The position numbers and the translations under genes are program-made. The notes under the pieces are model-generated. The model was not told the origin of the DNA, ran no database searches, and saw only the letters and a list, made by a program, of their open reading frames with translations. Of a stretch of 64,000 bases of DNA, positions 36,068 through 44,360 are shown piece by piece. How positions within the stretch are numbered: the first letter of the stretch is position 1; each line of letters opens with the position of its first letter. Source of the DNA: Pelagimonas sp. (GTDB taxonomy: Bacteria > Pseudomonadota > Alphaproteobacteria > Rhodobacterales > Rhodobacteraceae); NCBI GenBank assembly GCA_025210265.1, contig JAOASD010000004.1, positions 372,001 to 436,000 on the forward strand. The letters are read 5' to 3'.

Positions 36068-36448
36068 TCAGCCGTTTTGCTGATCGGCGGTCAGTTCGTC
36101 AATGTCTTTGAATTTGATCGATTCGCCGCAGCCGCAGGCCTCGGTCACATTGGGATTGCGGAACTGAAAACTCGATTCGAGCAGCGAGGTTTCATAGTCG
36201 ATCTCCGTGCCGAACAGGAACATCTGCGCCATTGGCGCGATCAGCACGCGCGCGCCGTCCTGTTCCACGGTTTCATCATTCGCTTCGGGCGCGTCGACAT
36301 AATCCATGGTGTATTCCATGCCCGCACATCCGCCTTTCTTGATGCCGATGCGCAGGGCATAGCGGCCCTCGCGCTCCATCAATTTGCGAATCTGGGCGAC
36401 CGCCTTGGGGGTCATGGTGACGGCATTTTTGCCGGGGATGCTGAACAT
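36068..36448 (-). CDS. A-type Fe-S cluster carrier (IscA/SufA family)
   Basis: A 126-residue HesB/IscA protein that accepts Fe-S clusters from the scaffold and passes them to target enzymes. The three ligand cysteines are Cys41 in KKGGCAGMEY and Cys105, Cys107 in TEACGCGES. The protein is slightly longer than usual because of an extra stretch in the middle (DAPEANDETVEQDG). A terminator separates it from the DUF59 gene upstream, so the two are separate transcripts with a shared theme. Confidence 0.92.
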   Translation of the reverse strand: MFSIPGKNAVTMTPKAVAQIRKLMEREGRYALRIGIKKGGCAGMEYTMDYVDAPEANDETVEQDGARVLIAPMAQMFLFGTEIDYETSLLESSFQFRNPNVTEACGCGESIKFKDIDELTADQQNG

Positions 36449-36521
36449 GGGGGCCTCTTCGCGCTGCTGCGCATAATTTAGGGGCTGGGGGCGGTGATCT
36501 CAAGCCGGGCTGGGGTGAAAC

Positions 36522-36550
36522 AAAAAGGCAAGCCGCGGGGCCTGCCTTTG
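36522..36550 (-). terminator. Terminator after the DUF59 gene
   Basis: AAAGGCA pairs with TGCCTTT around a GC-rich loop and T's follow on the minus strand, 16 bases after the stop. Confidence 0.7.
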
Positions 36551-36565
36551 CTGTTTATTGACTGT

Positions 36566-36928
36566 TCACATGAACCCCAGTTCCAGCCGGGCCTCATCGG
36601 ACATCATGTCCATGCCCCAGGGCGGTTCCCAGACCAGTTCGACATCGACCTGTTTGACGCCGGGCAGGGGTTCGATGGCTTCGGCCACCCAGCCGGGCAT
36701 TTCACCGGCCACAGGGCAGCCCGGCGCGGTCAGGGTCATGATCACGCGGACCTCGTTCTGGTCGTTGATCTCGACCGTGTAGATCAGCCCCAGGTCATAG
36801 ATATTGACCGGGATTTCAGGGTCATAGACCGTGCGGCAGGCCTCGACCACATTATCATACAGCGCGTGTTCCGTGCTGGAGGGCGCAATCAGCGGTGCGC
36901 CTTCAAGCGGCTGGCTCTGGTCGGACAT
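36566..36928 (-). CDS. SufT-like Fe-S assembly protein (DUF59/MIP18 family)
   Basis: A 120-residue protein with the MIP18/DUF59 fold: CRTVYDPEIPVNIYDLGLIY followed by the active cysteine in LTAPGCPVAGEMP (Cys71) and VELVWEPPWGMDMM. SufT helps mature Fe-S proteins under high demand. The N-terminal 20 residues are a flexible extension. No suf operon is in the window, so it acts with genes located elsewhere. Start ATG 36928 follows GAAAGGGAACGC. Confidence 0.88.
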   Translation of the reverse strand: MSDQSQPLEGAPLIAPSSTEHALYDNVVEACRTVYDPEIPVNIYDLGLIYTVEINDQNEVRVIMTLTAPGCPVAGEMPGWVAEAIEPLPGVKQVDVELVWEPPWGMDMMSDEARLELGFM

Positions 36929-37013
36929 CTGCGTTCCCTTTCGAATTCCTGACCGTTTATATAGAAAACGTGGGTGTCAGGGTAAAGGGGCGCGATTGCA
37001 AAAGCAGGGCGGG

Positions 37014-37775
37014 TTATCCGGTGCTGGTGTTGCGGAATTTGCGGCTTTGCCACAGGGGCCAGCCCATCATCTGACTGACCGTGGCGAATTTCATCCCGCG
37101 CTGGCTGAGCCCGTCAAACGTGTTGGGCATGGCGCGCACTGTGCCGCTTTGAATATCGTGGCTGAGGATGATGGAGCCGGGGCGCGATCCGTTCAGAATG
37201 CGCCGGGCGACCACGCTGGCACCGGGGCGGCGCCAGTCCTGCGGGTCGACGGACCACAGAATCGTCGGCAGGTTGCGCTGTTCGTACAGCATCAGCCGCT
37301 GACGTTTGGTGAACGACCCGTAAGGCGGGCGGAAGGTCACGGGCGGACGGCCGGTGATTTTGAAAATCGCATCAGAGGTGCGGTCGATTTCCCTAAGCAC
37401 CGACGCATTCGAGCGTTTCGCCAGATTCGGGTGGCTCCAGCTGTGATTGCCGATCTCGTGGCCCTCATCTGCGATTCGACGCACGATGTCGGGCCAGGTG
37501 ACCACGCGATTCCCGATCAGGTAAAAGGTCGCCCGCAGCCCGCGCGCCTTGAGCATATCCAACAGTTTGGGCGTCAGGCTGGGATGAGGGCCGTCGTCAA
37601 AGGTCATGGCGACAACAGGCGATGGGGTGCGAATGGCCATAACCGTGGCTGCGTCGCGCCGCGAGGCATCGGCAGGCAGGGCAATCAGGGGCGCGGCACT
37701 GGCGGTTCCTGGGTGACTCAGCGCAAGGGCGGCGGCCCCGGTGCAGAGAAACTCTCTGCGGGAAAAATCAAACAT
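37014..37775 (-). CDS. Tat-exported polysaccharide deacetylase (NodB domain)
   Basis: A 253-residue exported enzyme. The N-terminus has a twin-arginine motif (SRREFLCTG) and a hydrophobic stretch, so it leaves the cell folded via Tat. The NodB metal site is intact: Asp60-Asp61 in AMTFDDGPHP and His111, His115 in HSWSHPN, with RPPYGS following. It would remove N-acetyl groups from peptidoglycan or another glycan. ATG 37775 follows GGGGGTGGACC; the longer frame to 37874 has no better ribosome site. It is transcribed away from the tRNA genes. Confidence 0.88.
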   Translation of the reverse strand: MFDFSRREFLCTGAAALALSHPGTASAAPLIALPADASRRDAATVMAIRTPSPVVAMTFDDGPHPSLTPKLLDMLKARGLRATFYLIGNRVVTWPDIVRRIADEGHEIGNHSWSHPNLAKRSNASVLREIDRTSDAIFKITGRPPVTFRPPYGSFTKRQRLMLYEQRNLPTILWSVDPQDWRRPGASVVARRILNGSRPGSIILSHDIQSGTVRAMPNTFDGLSQRGMKFATVSQMMGWPLWQSRKFRNTSTG

Positions 37776-38070
37776 GATGGTCCACCCCCCTTTGGCAGAC
37801 TGGAAAGACGGGCGCTGGCAGGCGCCTGGAATAGTGATTTGGTAAACAAAGCCTCTCAGCCGGTTGATGTGCAAGGTTTTTACGTCGGGATACTGCGTGG
37901 CCAGGGGGCGGCGTGTCCCTCAGGTCACGGCGAAAAACGCGGGCAAAGCCGCAAATTTTGAGGGATGAAAAAATAGATGCGATTTCCTGTCTGAAACCGC
38001 TTGACGGGGCTGGGGGCTATCCGTAAAAGCCCTCTCACACCAGCGCAGAGATGCACTGGAACAGCAGCGG

Positions 38071-38147
38071 GCGGTTGTAGCTCAGTTGGTTAGAGTACCG
38101 GCCTGTCACGCCGGGGGTCGCGGGTTCGAGCCCCGTCAACCGCGCCA
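38071..38147 (+). tRNA. tRNA-Asp (GUC)
   Basis: A complete cloverleaf: acceptor GCGGTTG pairs with CAACCGC, the D arm is GCTC...GAGT, anticodon GTC is at 38105-38107, and the T arm CGGGTTCGAGCCCCG follows. CCA is encoded. Identical in all 77 bases to the second copy at 38223. Confidence 0.97.
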
Positions 38148-38167
38148 CGCTGCAGACCCTGATCGAG

Positions 38168-38217
38168 GGTGCCGAAAGGCAAGAGATCACGCCGAAAGGC
38201 ACCATAGCCGAAAGGCC
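38168..38217 (+). repeat. Three GCC-GAAA-GGC mini-hairpins between the tRNA-Asp genes
   Basis: GCCGAAAGGC occurs at 38171-38180, 38191-38200 and 38207-38216. Each can fold as a three-base-pair stem capped by a GAAA tetraloop. They occupy the spacer transcript and could guide RNase processing of the tandem tRNA precursor. Confidence 0.5.
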
Positions 38218-38222
38218 CATGC

Positions 38223-38299
38223 GCGGTTGTAGCTCAGTTGGTTAGAGTACCGGCCTGTCACGCCGGGGGTCGCGGGTTCGAGCCCCGTCAACCGCGCCA
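38223..38299 (+). tRNA. tRNA-Asp (GUC), second copy
   Basis: The same 77 bases as the copy at 38071-38147, with anticodon GTC at 38257-38259 and encoded CCA. The two genes are 75 bases apart and probably one transcript. Confidence 0.97.
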
Positions 38300-38619
38300 C
38301 TTTCACAGCAAAATCAAAATGTTGCGAAACGCTTTTAAAGCGCCCCTTCGGGGGTGTTTTGCGTTTTTCTACGCGGTTTCTGTGCGCGGGGCTGGTCCGA
38401 TTCTGGCGGGGCGGTGATGGGGTGTTTTCGGACTGGGGGAATTCCAGACTGTGACGGGGTGGGGCGTTGCTTTATCCCCTTTCCAGTGCCGTTACGGTGC
38501 ATGTGTCACAGCGGAACTTGTCGCAGCAAAGTCGCAAAAGAAAAGAGCCCCGGCTGGGGCTCCTGTCAGTGTGTTTCGCTGTGGCGAAAGATCTAGTCGG
38601 GAAAGGCGGGGGATGCGCC
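38300..38619. other. Gene-free spacer with tRNA terminator and DUF882 terminator
   Basis: CGCCCC-TTCG-GGGGTG with T4 at 38341-38360 ends the tRNA transcript. GAGCCCC/GGGGCTC at 38545-38562 with a T-rich minus-strand tail ends the DUF882 gene. No gene and no integrase or attachment-like repeat of the tRNA end was seen between them. Confidence 0.6.
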
Positions 38620-39189
38620 TTAGCGCCCCCAGTTGCGGACGGGGCCGCAATCCATATGAACAAAATTGGATTTGGAATAGCTTCCCACGCCGCCGCCCTT
38701 GCAGGCCGTGGCTGCGCGCGCGATCTGGCCAACCGAACGGGAGGACAGGCGCAGGTCAGCGGCCTGGCCGCGCAGGTGGCGCGAGTTTTTGGCCACACCA
38801 GAGGAGCGCGAGCGCAGCATGTTGTTGGTTTTCGGGCTGCGATAGCCGGAAATCAGCATGTAGGGCTCGGTCGCGTCCATCAGGTTGTGGGCAGCGGCCA
38901 TGATGTCCAGTGTGCGGGTGTCGATCTTTTTGACGTCATTCGTGCGCCAGTCGCGCATGAAATAGTTCACTTCCTTGATCGCGTCGGCGATGTAATGCCC
39001 CTCGATCCAGTAGATCATGTCGATCCGTTCGCCGGTGCGGCCGGAATACATGCGAAGGCGGCGAATGTCGCCGGCACCTTTCAGAAAGCCAGCGGCGTTG
39101 CTGTAGGTCGGAGCGGCGGCGATGCTTGTCGCTGCGAATGCACCCAGAAGGGCACGGCGCGTCATGCCGCGTGAAGTCAGTTCTGCCAT
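38620..39189 (-). CDS. DUF882 / YcbK-like peptidase, exported
   Basis: A 189-residue protein of the DUF882 (peptidase M15, YcbK-like) family. It has a Tat-like signal (MTRRALLGAFAATSIAAAP) and the zinc-site motifs ISGYRSPKTNNMLR, SRHLRGQAADLRL and SNFVHMDCGP. These resemble D,D-carboxypeptidases acting on peptidoglycan stem peptides. It is divergent from an L,D-transpeptidase gene, an arrangement like ycbK-ycbB in E. coli. ATG 39189 (MAELTSRG) was chosen; translation could also begin seven residues later at MTRRALLG. Confidence 0.88.
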   Translation of the reverse strand: MAELTSRGMTRRALLGAFAATSIAAAPTYSNAAGFLKGAGDIRRLRMYSGRTGERIDMIYWIEGHYIADAIKEVNYFMRDWRTNDVKKIDTRTLDIMAAAHNLMDATEPYMLISGYRSPKTNNMLRSRSSGVAKNSRHLRGQAADLRLSSRSVGQIARAATACKGGGVGSYSKSNFVHMDCGPVRNWGR

Positions 39190-39536
39190 ATCAATAGCGC
39201 CTGTCCCGTGGTCGCTGTTACCTGTTGAATGGCGCAACGTTGTGCGCCCTGCCATCTCTCCCCAGATGCAAATCCCGTATGACACGAATCAGCGCGTACA
39301 GAAAGGGCGTTTTAAATCGAATTGGAAGGATCAAGGGGGAATTGGCAGATTCCTGCTCAATATTGATATAACTGTGGCGGGAATGTGCCTCTTGTCACTT
39401 CTGCAACGATTTGGGTCGATCATCCCCGCTTGGCGCAAATGTGAGTGGACAGGCGCAGGCCATTGTTTACACACTGTTTTGAAGTTTTGGGCAAGGCGCA
39501 AGCCGGTAAAAGACGGTGCCAGTAAGAGGATTTGAC
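39190..39536. promoter_or_regulatory. Divergent promoter region of DUF882 and L,D-transpeptidase genes
   Basis: No gene is seen. An AT-rich core around 39360-39380 (CAATATTGATATAACTGTGG) could hold promoters in either direction, but clear -35/-10 pairs were not identified. Confidence 0.4.
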
Positions 39537-41183
39537 ATGAAATTGAAAATGACACGCCCTGCGCCGCGCCCGATGCGTCAGCTGCTGGCCGCCGGTGTGA
39601 TTGCCGCAACCCTGCCGGTGCTGATGGCCTCTCAGTCCCACGCGCAGGAGGCGTTTTCTTTCAAAGTGACCGCCTACAAACAGGCGGTGGCCGAATCTGT
39701 GGGCGAGGATGCGGGCGCGGCCGCCTTCTATCGCGCGCGGGGATTCGCGCCGATCTGGACTGGTGCGACGGATGCGGATCGCGCGCGCCGCGCGGCGCTG
39801 TTTGATGCGTTCAAGGTGGCCGGTATCCACGGTCTTCCGACAGGGCGGTACAATACAGAGGCGCTGATGGCGCGGTTGGCCACGGCCACAACCGGGCGCG
39901 AGCGCGGACTGCTTGAGGTCGAAATGACCCAGACCTATCTGCAATTCGCCCATGATCTGCAATCCGGTGTGCTGGAACCGGGCAAGGTGGTTGGCGGCAT
40001 CAAGCGGAAGCCGCCGCGCCGCGATGCGCAGGCTCTGTTGGATGGGCTGCTTGCTGAGGATCCGCAGGCCCATTTCCGCAATCTCGCCCCGCGCACACCT
40101 GAATATACTCGCCTGCTGCGCAACAAGCTGCTGCTGGAACGTCAGATTGCGCGCGGCGGTTGGGGCGCGCGTGTCCCGGCGAGTAAACTGTCACCCGGCG
40201 ATCGCGGCAATGCGGTGGTTGCGCTGCGTGATCGTCTGACGGCCATGGGCTATCTTGCGCCGTCGCTCAGCCGCAGCTTTGACAGCCGGATGCAGGCTGC
40301 AGTGCAGGAATTTCAGGAGGATATGGGGCTGGAGGCCGATGGCGTCGCGGGCAGCAGCACGCTGAGCGCATTGAACACCGCCCCCGAAGAGCGCCTGAAA
40401 TCCATCCTTGTCGCCATGGAGCGTGAACGCTGGATGAACCTGCCTGAAGGGCGCGGCAAGCGTCACGTTCTGGTCAATCTGGTGGATTACCACGCGCAGG
40501 TGATCGACGATGAAAAGCTGACCTATGAAACGCGCTCGGTCATTGGCCATCAGGATCTGGACCGCCGCACACCGGAATTTTCCGATGTGATGGAGCATAT
40601 GGTCATCAACCCGTCCTGGTATGTGCCGCGCTCGATTATCGTGAATGAATATCTGCCCTTGCTGCGCAACAATCCCGGCGCTGTGGGCCATCTGCAGATC
40701 ACCGATGCGCGGGGGCGTGTTGTGGGGCGCGGGCAGAGCTTTGCCAAATATTCCGCGCGCACCTTCCCCTATAACATGCGCCAGCCTCCGGGCCCGCGCA
40801 ACGCGCTGGGGTCGGTGAAATTCATGTTCCCGAACAAGTATAACATCTATCTGCATGACACCCCGTCGCAGCACCTGTTTTCGCGCGAGGTCCGCACCTT
40901 CAGCCATGGCTGCATCCGCCTGGATGACCCGCATGATTTTGCCTATGCGCTGCTGGCCGTGCAGCAGGATGACCCGGTCAACTACTTCCAGCGGATCTAT
41001 AAATCCGGCCAGGAAACCAAGGTTGTGCTCGATCAGCCCGTGCCGGTGCATCTGATCTATCGCACCGCGTTCACCAGCGCCAAAGGCCAGATGAATTATC
41101 GCAATGATGTCTATCAGCGCGACCGCCGCATCTGGAATGCGCTGGCCAATGCAGGGGTGGCGCTGCGCGTAGGGGGCAGCTAG
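39537..41183 (+). CDS. L,D-transpeptidase, YcbB type
   Basis: A 548-residue exported enzyme that makes 3-3 cross-links or attaches proteins to peptidoglycan. It has a signal peptide (about 1-35, ending SHAQ), a peptidoglycan-binding region (SPGDRGNAVVALRDRLTAMG and VQEFQEDMGLEADGVAG) and a YkuD catalytic domain. The active site is FSHGCIRLDDP with catalytic Cys459, and HDTPSQHLF lies before it. AAGAGGATTTGAC precedes ATG 39537. The TAG stop coincides with the left end of MITE copy 2, so the last residues may have changed by the insertion. Confidence 0.9.
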   Translation: MKLKMTRPAPRPMRQLLAAGVIAATLPVLMASQSHAQEAFSFKVTAYKQAVAESVGEDAGAAAFYRARGFAPIWTGATDADRARRAALFDAFKVAGIHGLPTGRYNTEALMARLATATTGRERGLLEVEMTQTYLQFAHDLQSGVLEPGKVVGGIKRKPPRRDAQALLDGLLAEDPQAHFRNLAPRTPEYTRLLRNKLLLERQIARGGWGARVPASKLSPGDRGNAVVALRDRLTAMGYLAPSLSRSFDSRMQAAVQEFQEDMGLEADGVAGSSTLSALNTAPEERLKSILVAMERERWMNLPEGRGKRHVLVNLVDYHAQVIDDEKLTYETRSVIGHQDLDRRTPEFSDVMEHMVINPSWYVPRSIIVNEYLPLLRNNPGAVGHLQITDARGRVVGRGQSFAKYSARTFPYNMRQPPGPRNALGSVKFMFPNKYNIYLHDTPSQHLFSREVRTFSHGCIRLDDPHDFAYALLAVQQDDPVNYFQRIYKSGQETKVVLDQPVPVHLIYRTAFTSAKGQMNYRNDVYQRDRRIWNALANAGVALRVGGS

Positions 41184-41488
41184 GCTCAGGACCCATTCAT
41201 TTGGGGCACTCAGCAAGGAAGTTCGATGTGTTGCGCCATTGGTTCGAGCACGCATCGGACGCGCGGTATCAGTGGTTTGGATTTCGCAGAAAAGGCTTGC
41301 TGCCTTTGCAAGGAAGCCACGGTCCGAAGGACGAGAGCGTGCATTTCTCCATGCCGTTTAGGGTTCGCCGGATTTGGTCCCAGCCTGCGTTATATGCCCT
41401 GGAAATAGAAACCTATTCCTGCGGGCAGATGCCTGGCCTGGAACAAAATCTGGCGAACTGAGCGTTGCAAATGAATGGGACCTGAGCC
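41183..41488. mobile_element. MITE-like element, copy 2 (306 bp)
   Basis: It has the same ends as copy 1 (GGCTCAGGACCCATT against AATGGGACCTGAGCC, one mismatch) and TA on both flanks. The orientation is opposite to copy 1. It lacks the 42-base extra length found in copy 1. An 86-codon frame inside is shared with copy 1 but has no good start and looks non-coding. The element inserts between the L,D-transpeptidase gene and lpxD. Confidence 0.75.
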
Positions 41489-41540
41489 TAAACCTCACGG
41501 GCGCCTCTGATTTCGGCGCGGCGAAGCGTCAGGAGAGACC

Positions 41541-42632
41541 ATGCCCAGCACCATTTCCGAGATCGCCGCTGCCCTTGGCCTAAGTGCCGAGGGCGACGGA
41601 TCCATCGCCATATCTTCTGTGGCGGAACCGGCGTCTGCGGGGCCGGATCAGCTGGCACTGGCGATGAAACCGGAATTTGCGCAGACTCTGGGGCAGGGGC
41701 AGGCCCGTGCCGCGATGCTGTGGCAAGGGGCCGATTGGCAGGGCTATGGGCTGCAGGCCGCGATCCTTGCGCCGCGCCCGCGCTTTGCCATGTCGGGCCT
41801 GTCGGCGATGATGGATGCGGGGCAGGGATACGCGCCGGGGATCCATCCCAGCGCCGTGATCGACCCCAGCGCGCATCTTGGCGACGGTGTCAGCGTCGGC
41901 CCGCTTTCGGTGATCGGGCCAGAGGCGGTGATTGGCGCGGGCAGCGTGATTGGGCCCCAGGCGCAGATCGGTTGGCAGGTCTCTTTGGGTGAAAACAGCC
42001 TGATTCATGGGGGGGTGCGCATCGGCGCGCGGGTCCGCATCGGCGCGCGGTTCATTGCGCAACCCGGTGCTGTGATCGGCGCGGATGGGTTCTCATTCGT
42101 GACGCCGGAACCTTCGGGTGTGGAAAAAGCGCGCGCCTCGCTGGGTGCCGAAGGCACCGAAAAAACCCAAGTCTGGGCGCGCATCCATTCGCTGGGTGCG
42201 GTCAGCATCGGTGATGATGTGGAACTGGGGGCCAATAGCTGCATCGACCGGGGCACCGTGCGCGACACGCAAATCGGCAATGGGGTCAAATTCGATAACC
42301 TCGTGCAGATCGGCCATAATGTTGTGATCGAGGATCACGCGTTGATCTGCGCACAGGTCGGCATTGCCGGATCCTCGCGCATCGGCACGGGTGCTGTGAT
42401 TGGCGGCCAGTCCGGCGTCAGCGACAATATCACCGTGGGGGCTCGTGCAATCCTTGGCGGTGCCACTGTCGCCCTGTCCAATGTGCCCGCAGGCCGCGTC
42501 ATGCTGGGCTATCCGGCGATGAAAATGGACACCCATGTGGAAAGCTACAAAGGCCTGCGCCGCCTGCCGCGCCTGTTCCGTGAGGTCGCGGAGTTGAAGA
42601 AAGCGGTTTCCAAGCTGGGGACAAGCGACTAA
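41541..42632 (+). CDS. lpxD: UDP-3-O-acylglucosamine N-acyltransferase
   Basis: A 363-residue lipid A enzyme that adds the second hydroxyacyl chain to UDP-3-O-acyl-glucosamine. The N-terminal uridine-binding domain is followed by left-handed beta-helix hexapeptides ([31 protein letters not shown]). The catalytic histidine is in [13 protein letters not shown] and the tail [18 protein letters not shown] is typical. GGAGAGACC precedes ATG 41541. The following acyl carrier protein and ketoacyl synthase are probably in the same transcript. Confidence 0.93.
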   Translation: MPSTISEIAAALGLSAEGDGSIAISSVAEPASAGPDQLALAMKPEFAQTLGQGQARAAMLWQGADWQGYGLQAAILAPRPRFAMSGLSAMMDAGQGYAPGIHPSAVIDPSAHLGDGVSVGPLSVIGPEAVIGAGSVIGPQAQIGWQVSLGENSLIHGGVRIGARVRIGARFIAQPGAVIGADGFSFVTPEPSGVEKARASLGAEGTEKTQVWARIHSLGAVSIGDDVELGANSCIDRGTVRDTQIGNGVKFDNLVQIGHNVVIEDHALICAQVGIAGSSRIGTGAVIGGQSGVSDNITVGARAILGGATVALSNVPAGRVMLGYPAMKMDTHVESYKGLRRLPRLFREVAELKKAVSKLGTSD

Positions 42633-42665
42633 ATCAACGCCAGAGTTTCAGACAGGATCGGACCC

Positions 42666-42923
42666 ATGAGCGTCAAGGATAAAGTCATTGAAATCATCGC
42701 CGAGCAGGCCATGCTCGAGCCGTCCGATGTCAGCATGGACAGCACCCCCGAAGATCTGGGCATCGACAGCCTGGGTCTGGTGGAAGCGATCTTTGCCATC
42801 GAAGAGAGCTTTGACATCTCGATCCCGTTCAACGCCAATGACCCCAGCGAAAGCGATTTCGACATCTCTTCGGTGGCGAACATCATCGCGGGCATTGACG
42901 CGCTGATCGCTGAAAAGGGCTGA
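42666..42923 (+). CDS. Acyl carrier protein, lpxD-linked
   Basis: An 85-residue acidic carrier with the phosphopantetheine serine Ser35 in LGIDSLGLVEAIF. It differs from housekeeping AcpP, which carries DSLDTVE, by having GLVE and a longer acidic C-terminus. It resembles the specialised carrier proteins used for lipid A acyl chains (AcpXL-like position), but the identity is not proven. It lies 33 bases after lpxD and four bases before the synthase gene. Confidence 0.85.
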   Translation: MSVKDKVIEIIAEQAMLEPSDVSMDSTPEDLGIDSLGLVEAIFAIEESFDISIPFNANDPSESDFDISSVANIIAGIDALIAEKG

Positions 42924-42926
42924 GCT

Positions 42927-44135
42927 ATGCACAGGGTTGTGATCACCGGCGCGGGGACGATCAACCCGCTGGGTCAGGATGTGCCCACCACATTTGACGC
43001 CATGCGCGAAGGGCGCTGTGGCATTGGTCCGCTGGAATTTCGCGATGTGGACCGGCTGGCGGTCAAGATCGGCGCGCAGGTCAAAGGCTATGATGCCGAA
43101 GCGGTGTTTAATCGCCAGCAGCTGGCACTGTATGATCGGTTCACCCAGTTTGCGCTGATCGCCGCGCGGCAGGCGCTGGTCCAGTCTGGGCTGACCTTTT
43201 CGGGCGATCTGGCGAATAAATCCGGCGTTGTGCTGGGCACGTCTGGCGGCGGTCTGACCACGCAGGACGACAATTACCGCGCGGTCTATGAGGAAGGGAA
43301 GAACCGGGTTCACCCCTTTGTCGTGCCCAAGCTGATGAACAACGCCGCGGCCAGCCATGTGAGCATGGAGTTCAACCTCAAAGGGCCCAGCTTTACGGTT
43401 GCGACCGCCTGTGCCAGCTCCAACCACGCCATGGGGCAGGCGTTCCAGATGATCCGCACGGGCCTGTGTACCGCGATGATCACCGGCGGCTCGGAATCCA
43501 TGCTGTGCTTTGGCGGGGTGAAGGCCTGGGAAGGGCTGCGCGTGATGTCCAAAGACGCTTGCCGCCCGTTCTCGGCCACCCGCAACGGCATGGTGCAGGG
43601 CGAAGGCGCCGGGGTGTTCGTGTTCGAGGAATATGAACATGCCAAGGCGCGCGGCGCCGAAATCCTGTGCGAAGTTCTGGGCTTTGCCATGACCTCGGAT
43701 GCGGCCGATATCGTGATGCCGTCCAAACAGGGCGCGGCGCGGGCCATTTCCGGCGCGCTGAGCGACGGTGGCATAGCCAAAGAGCGCGTGGGCTATATCA
43801 ACGCCCATGGCACCGGCACGGCGGCAAACGACAAAACCGAAAGCGCGGCTGTGGCGGATGTGTTCGGCACCCATGCGGATCAGCTGATGATTTCCTCGAC
43901 CAAGTCGATGCATGGCCACCTGATTGGCGGCACCGGCGCGGTAGAGCTTCTGGCCTGTATCATGGCGCTGCGCGAGGGCGTGATTGCCCCGACAATCGGC
44001 TATGAAGAGCCCGACCCGGAATGCGCGCTGGACGTGGTCCCGAACGAGGCGCGCGAGGCCGAGGTTGATGTGGTCCTGTCCAACGCCTTTGCCTTTGGTG
44101 GGCTGAATGCGGTTCTGGCACTGGGCCGCGCCTGA
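42927..44135 (+). CDS. Beta-ketoacyl-ACP synthase II-like
   Basis: A 402-residue condensing enzyme of the FabF class. The Cys-His-His triad is Cys162 in TVATACASSNHAMG, His294 in INAHGTGTAAND and His329 in TKSMHGHLIGGTG, with Lys326 also present. The context next to lpxD and a dedicated carrier suggests it extends acyl chains for lipid A rather than general phospholipids, which is inference. The ATG comes four bases after the carrier stop. Confidence 0.92.
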   Translation: MHRVVITGAGTINPLGQDVPTTFDAMREGRCGIGPLEFRDVDRLAVKIGAQVKGYDAEAVFNRQQLALYDRFTQFALIAARQALVQSGLTFSGDLANKSGVVLGTSGGGLTTQDDNYRAVYEEGKNRVHPFVVPKLMNNAAASHVSMEFNLKGPSFTVATACASSNHAMGQAFQMIRTGLCTAMITGGSESMLCFGGVKAWEGLRVMSKDACRPFSATRNGMVQGEGAGVFVFEEYEHAKARGAEILCEVLGFAMTSDAADIVMPSKQGAARAISGALSDGGIAKERVGYINAHGTGTAANDKTESAAVADVFGTHADQLMISSTKSMHGHLIGGTGAVELLACIMALREGVIAPTIGYEEPDPECALDVVPNEAREAEVDVVLSNAFAFGGLNAVLALGRA

Positions 44136-44204
44136 CATTTCTCGCGGCCCGTGACCTAAATGGGCGCTGCGCGCACAGGTTTACTCAGCCTGTCGGCTTC
44201 GCGG

Positions 44205-44338
44205 ATTGGGGGCGCTGCCCCCACGCCTGCGGCGTTCCCCCGGAGGTATTTTAACCAAGAAGAAAGGCGGAAGGGGTGCCTGGCTTCTTCTTGGTTAAAA
44301 TACCTCCTGGGAGCGCGAGGGGCAGAGCCCCTCGTTTT
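44205..44338. repeat. Palindromic convergent-gene repeat, copy B
   Basis: The best-preserved member of the repeat. Two 23-base arms that begin GGAGGTATTTTAACC face each other perfectly (44242-44264 and 44285-44307) across 20 bases. A GGGGGCGCTGCCCCC hairpin lies to the left and a GAGGGGCAGAGCCCCTC hairpin to the right. It sits between the convergent ketoacyl synthase gene and mnmA. Confidence 0.8.
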
Positions 44339-44360
44339 TGCATCCCTCGATTCCGGTGGG

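Noticed and set aside
38223-38620. Integration site at the tRNA-Asp 3' end
   Set aside because: No integrase gene and no second copy of the tRNA end beyond the tandem gene itself.
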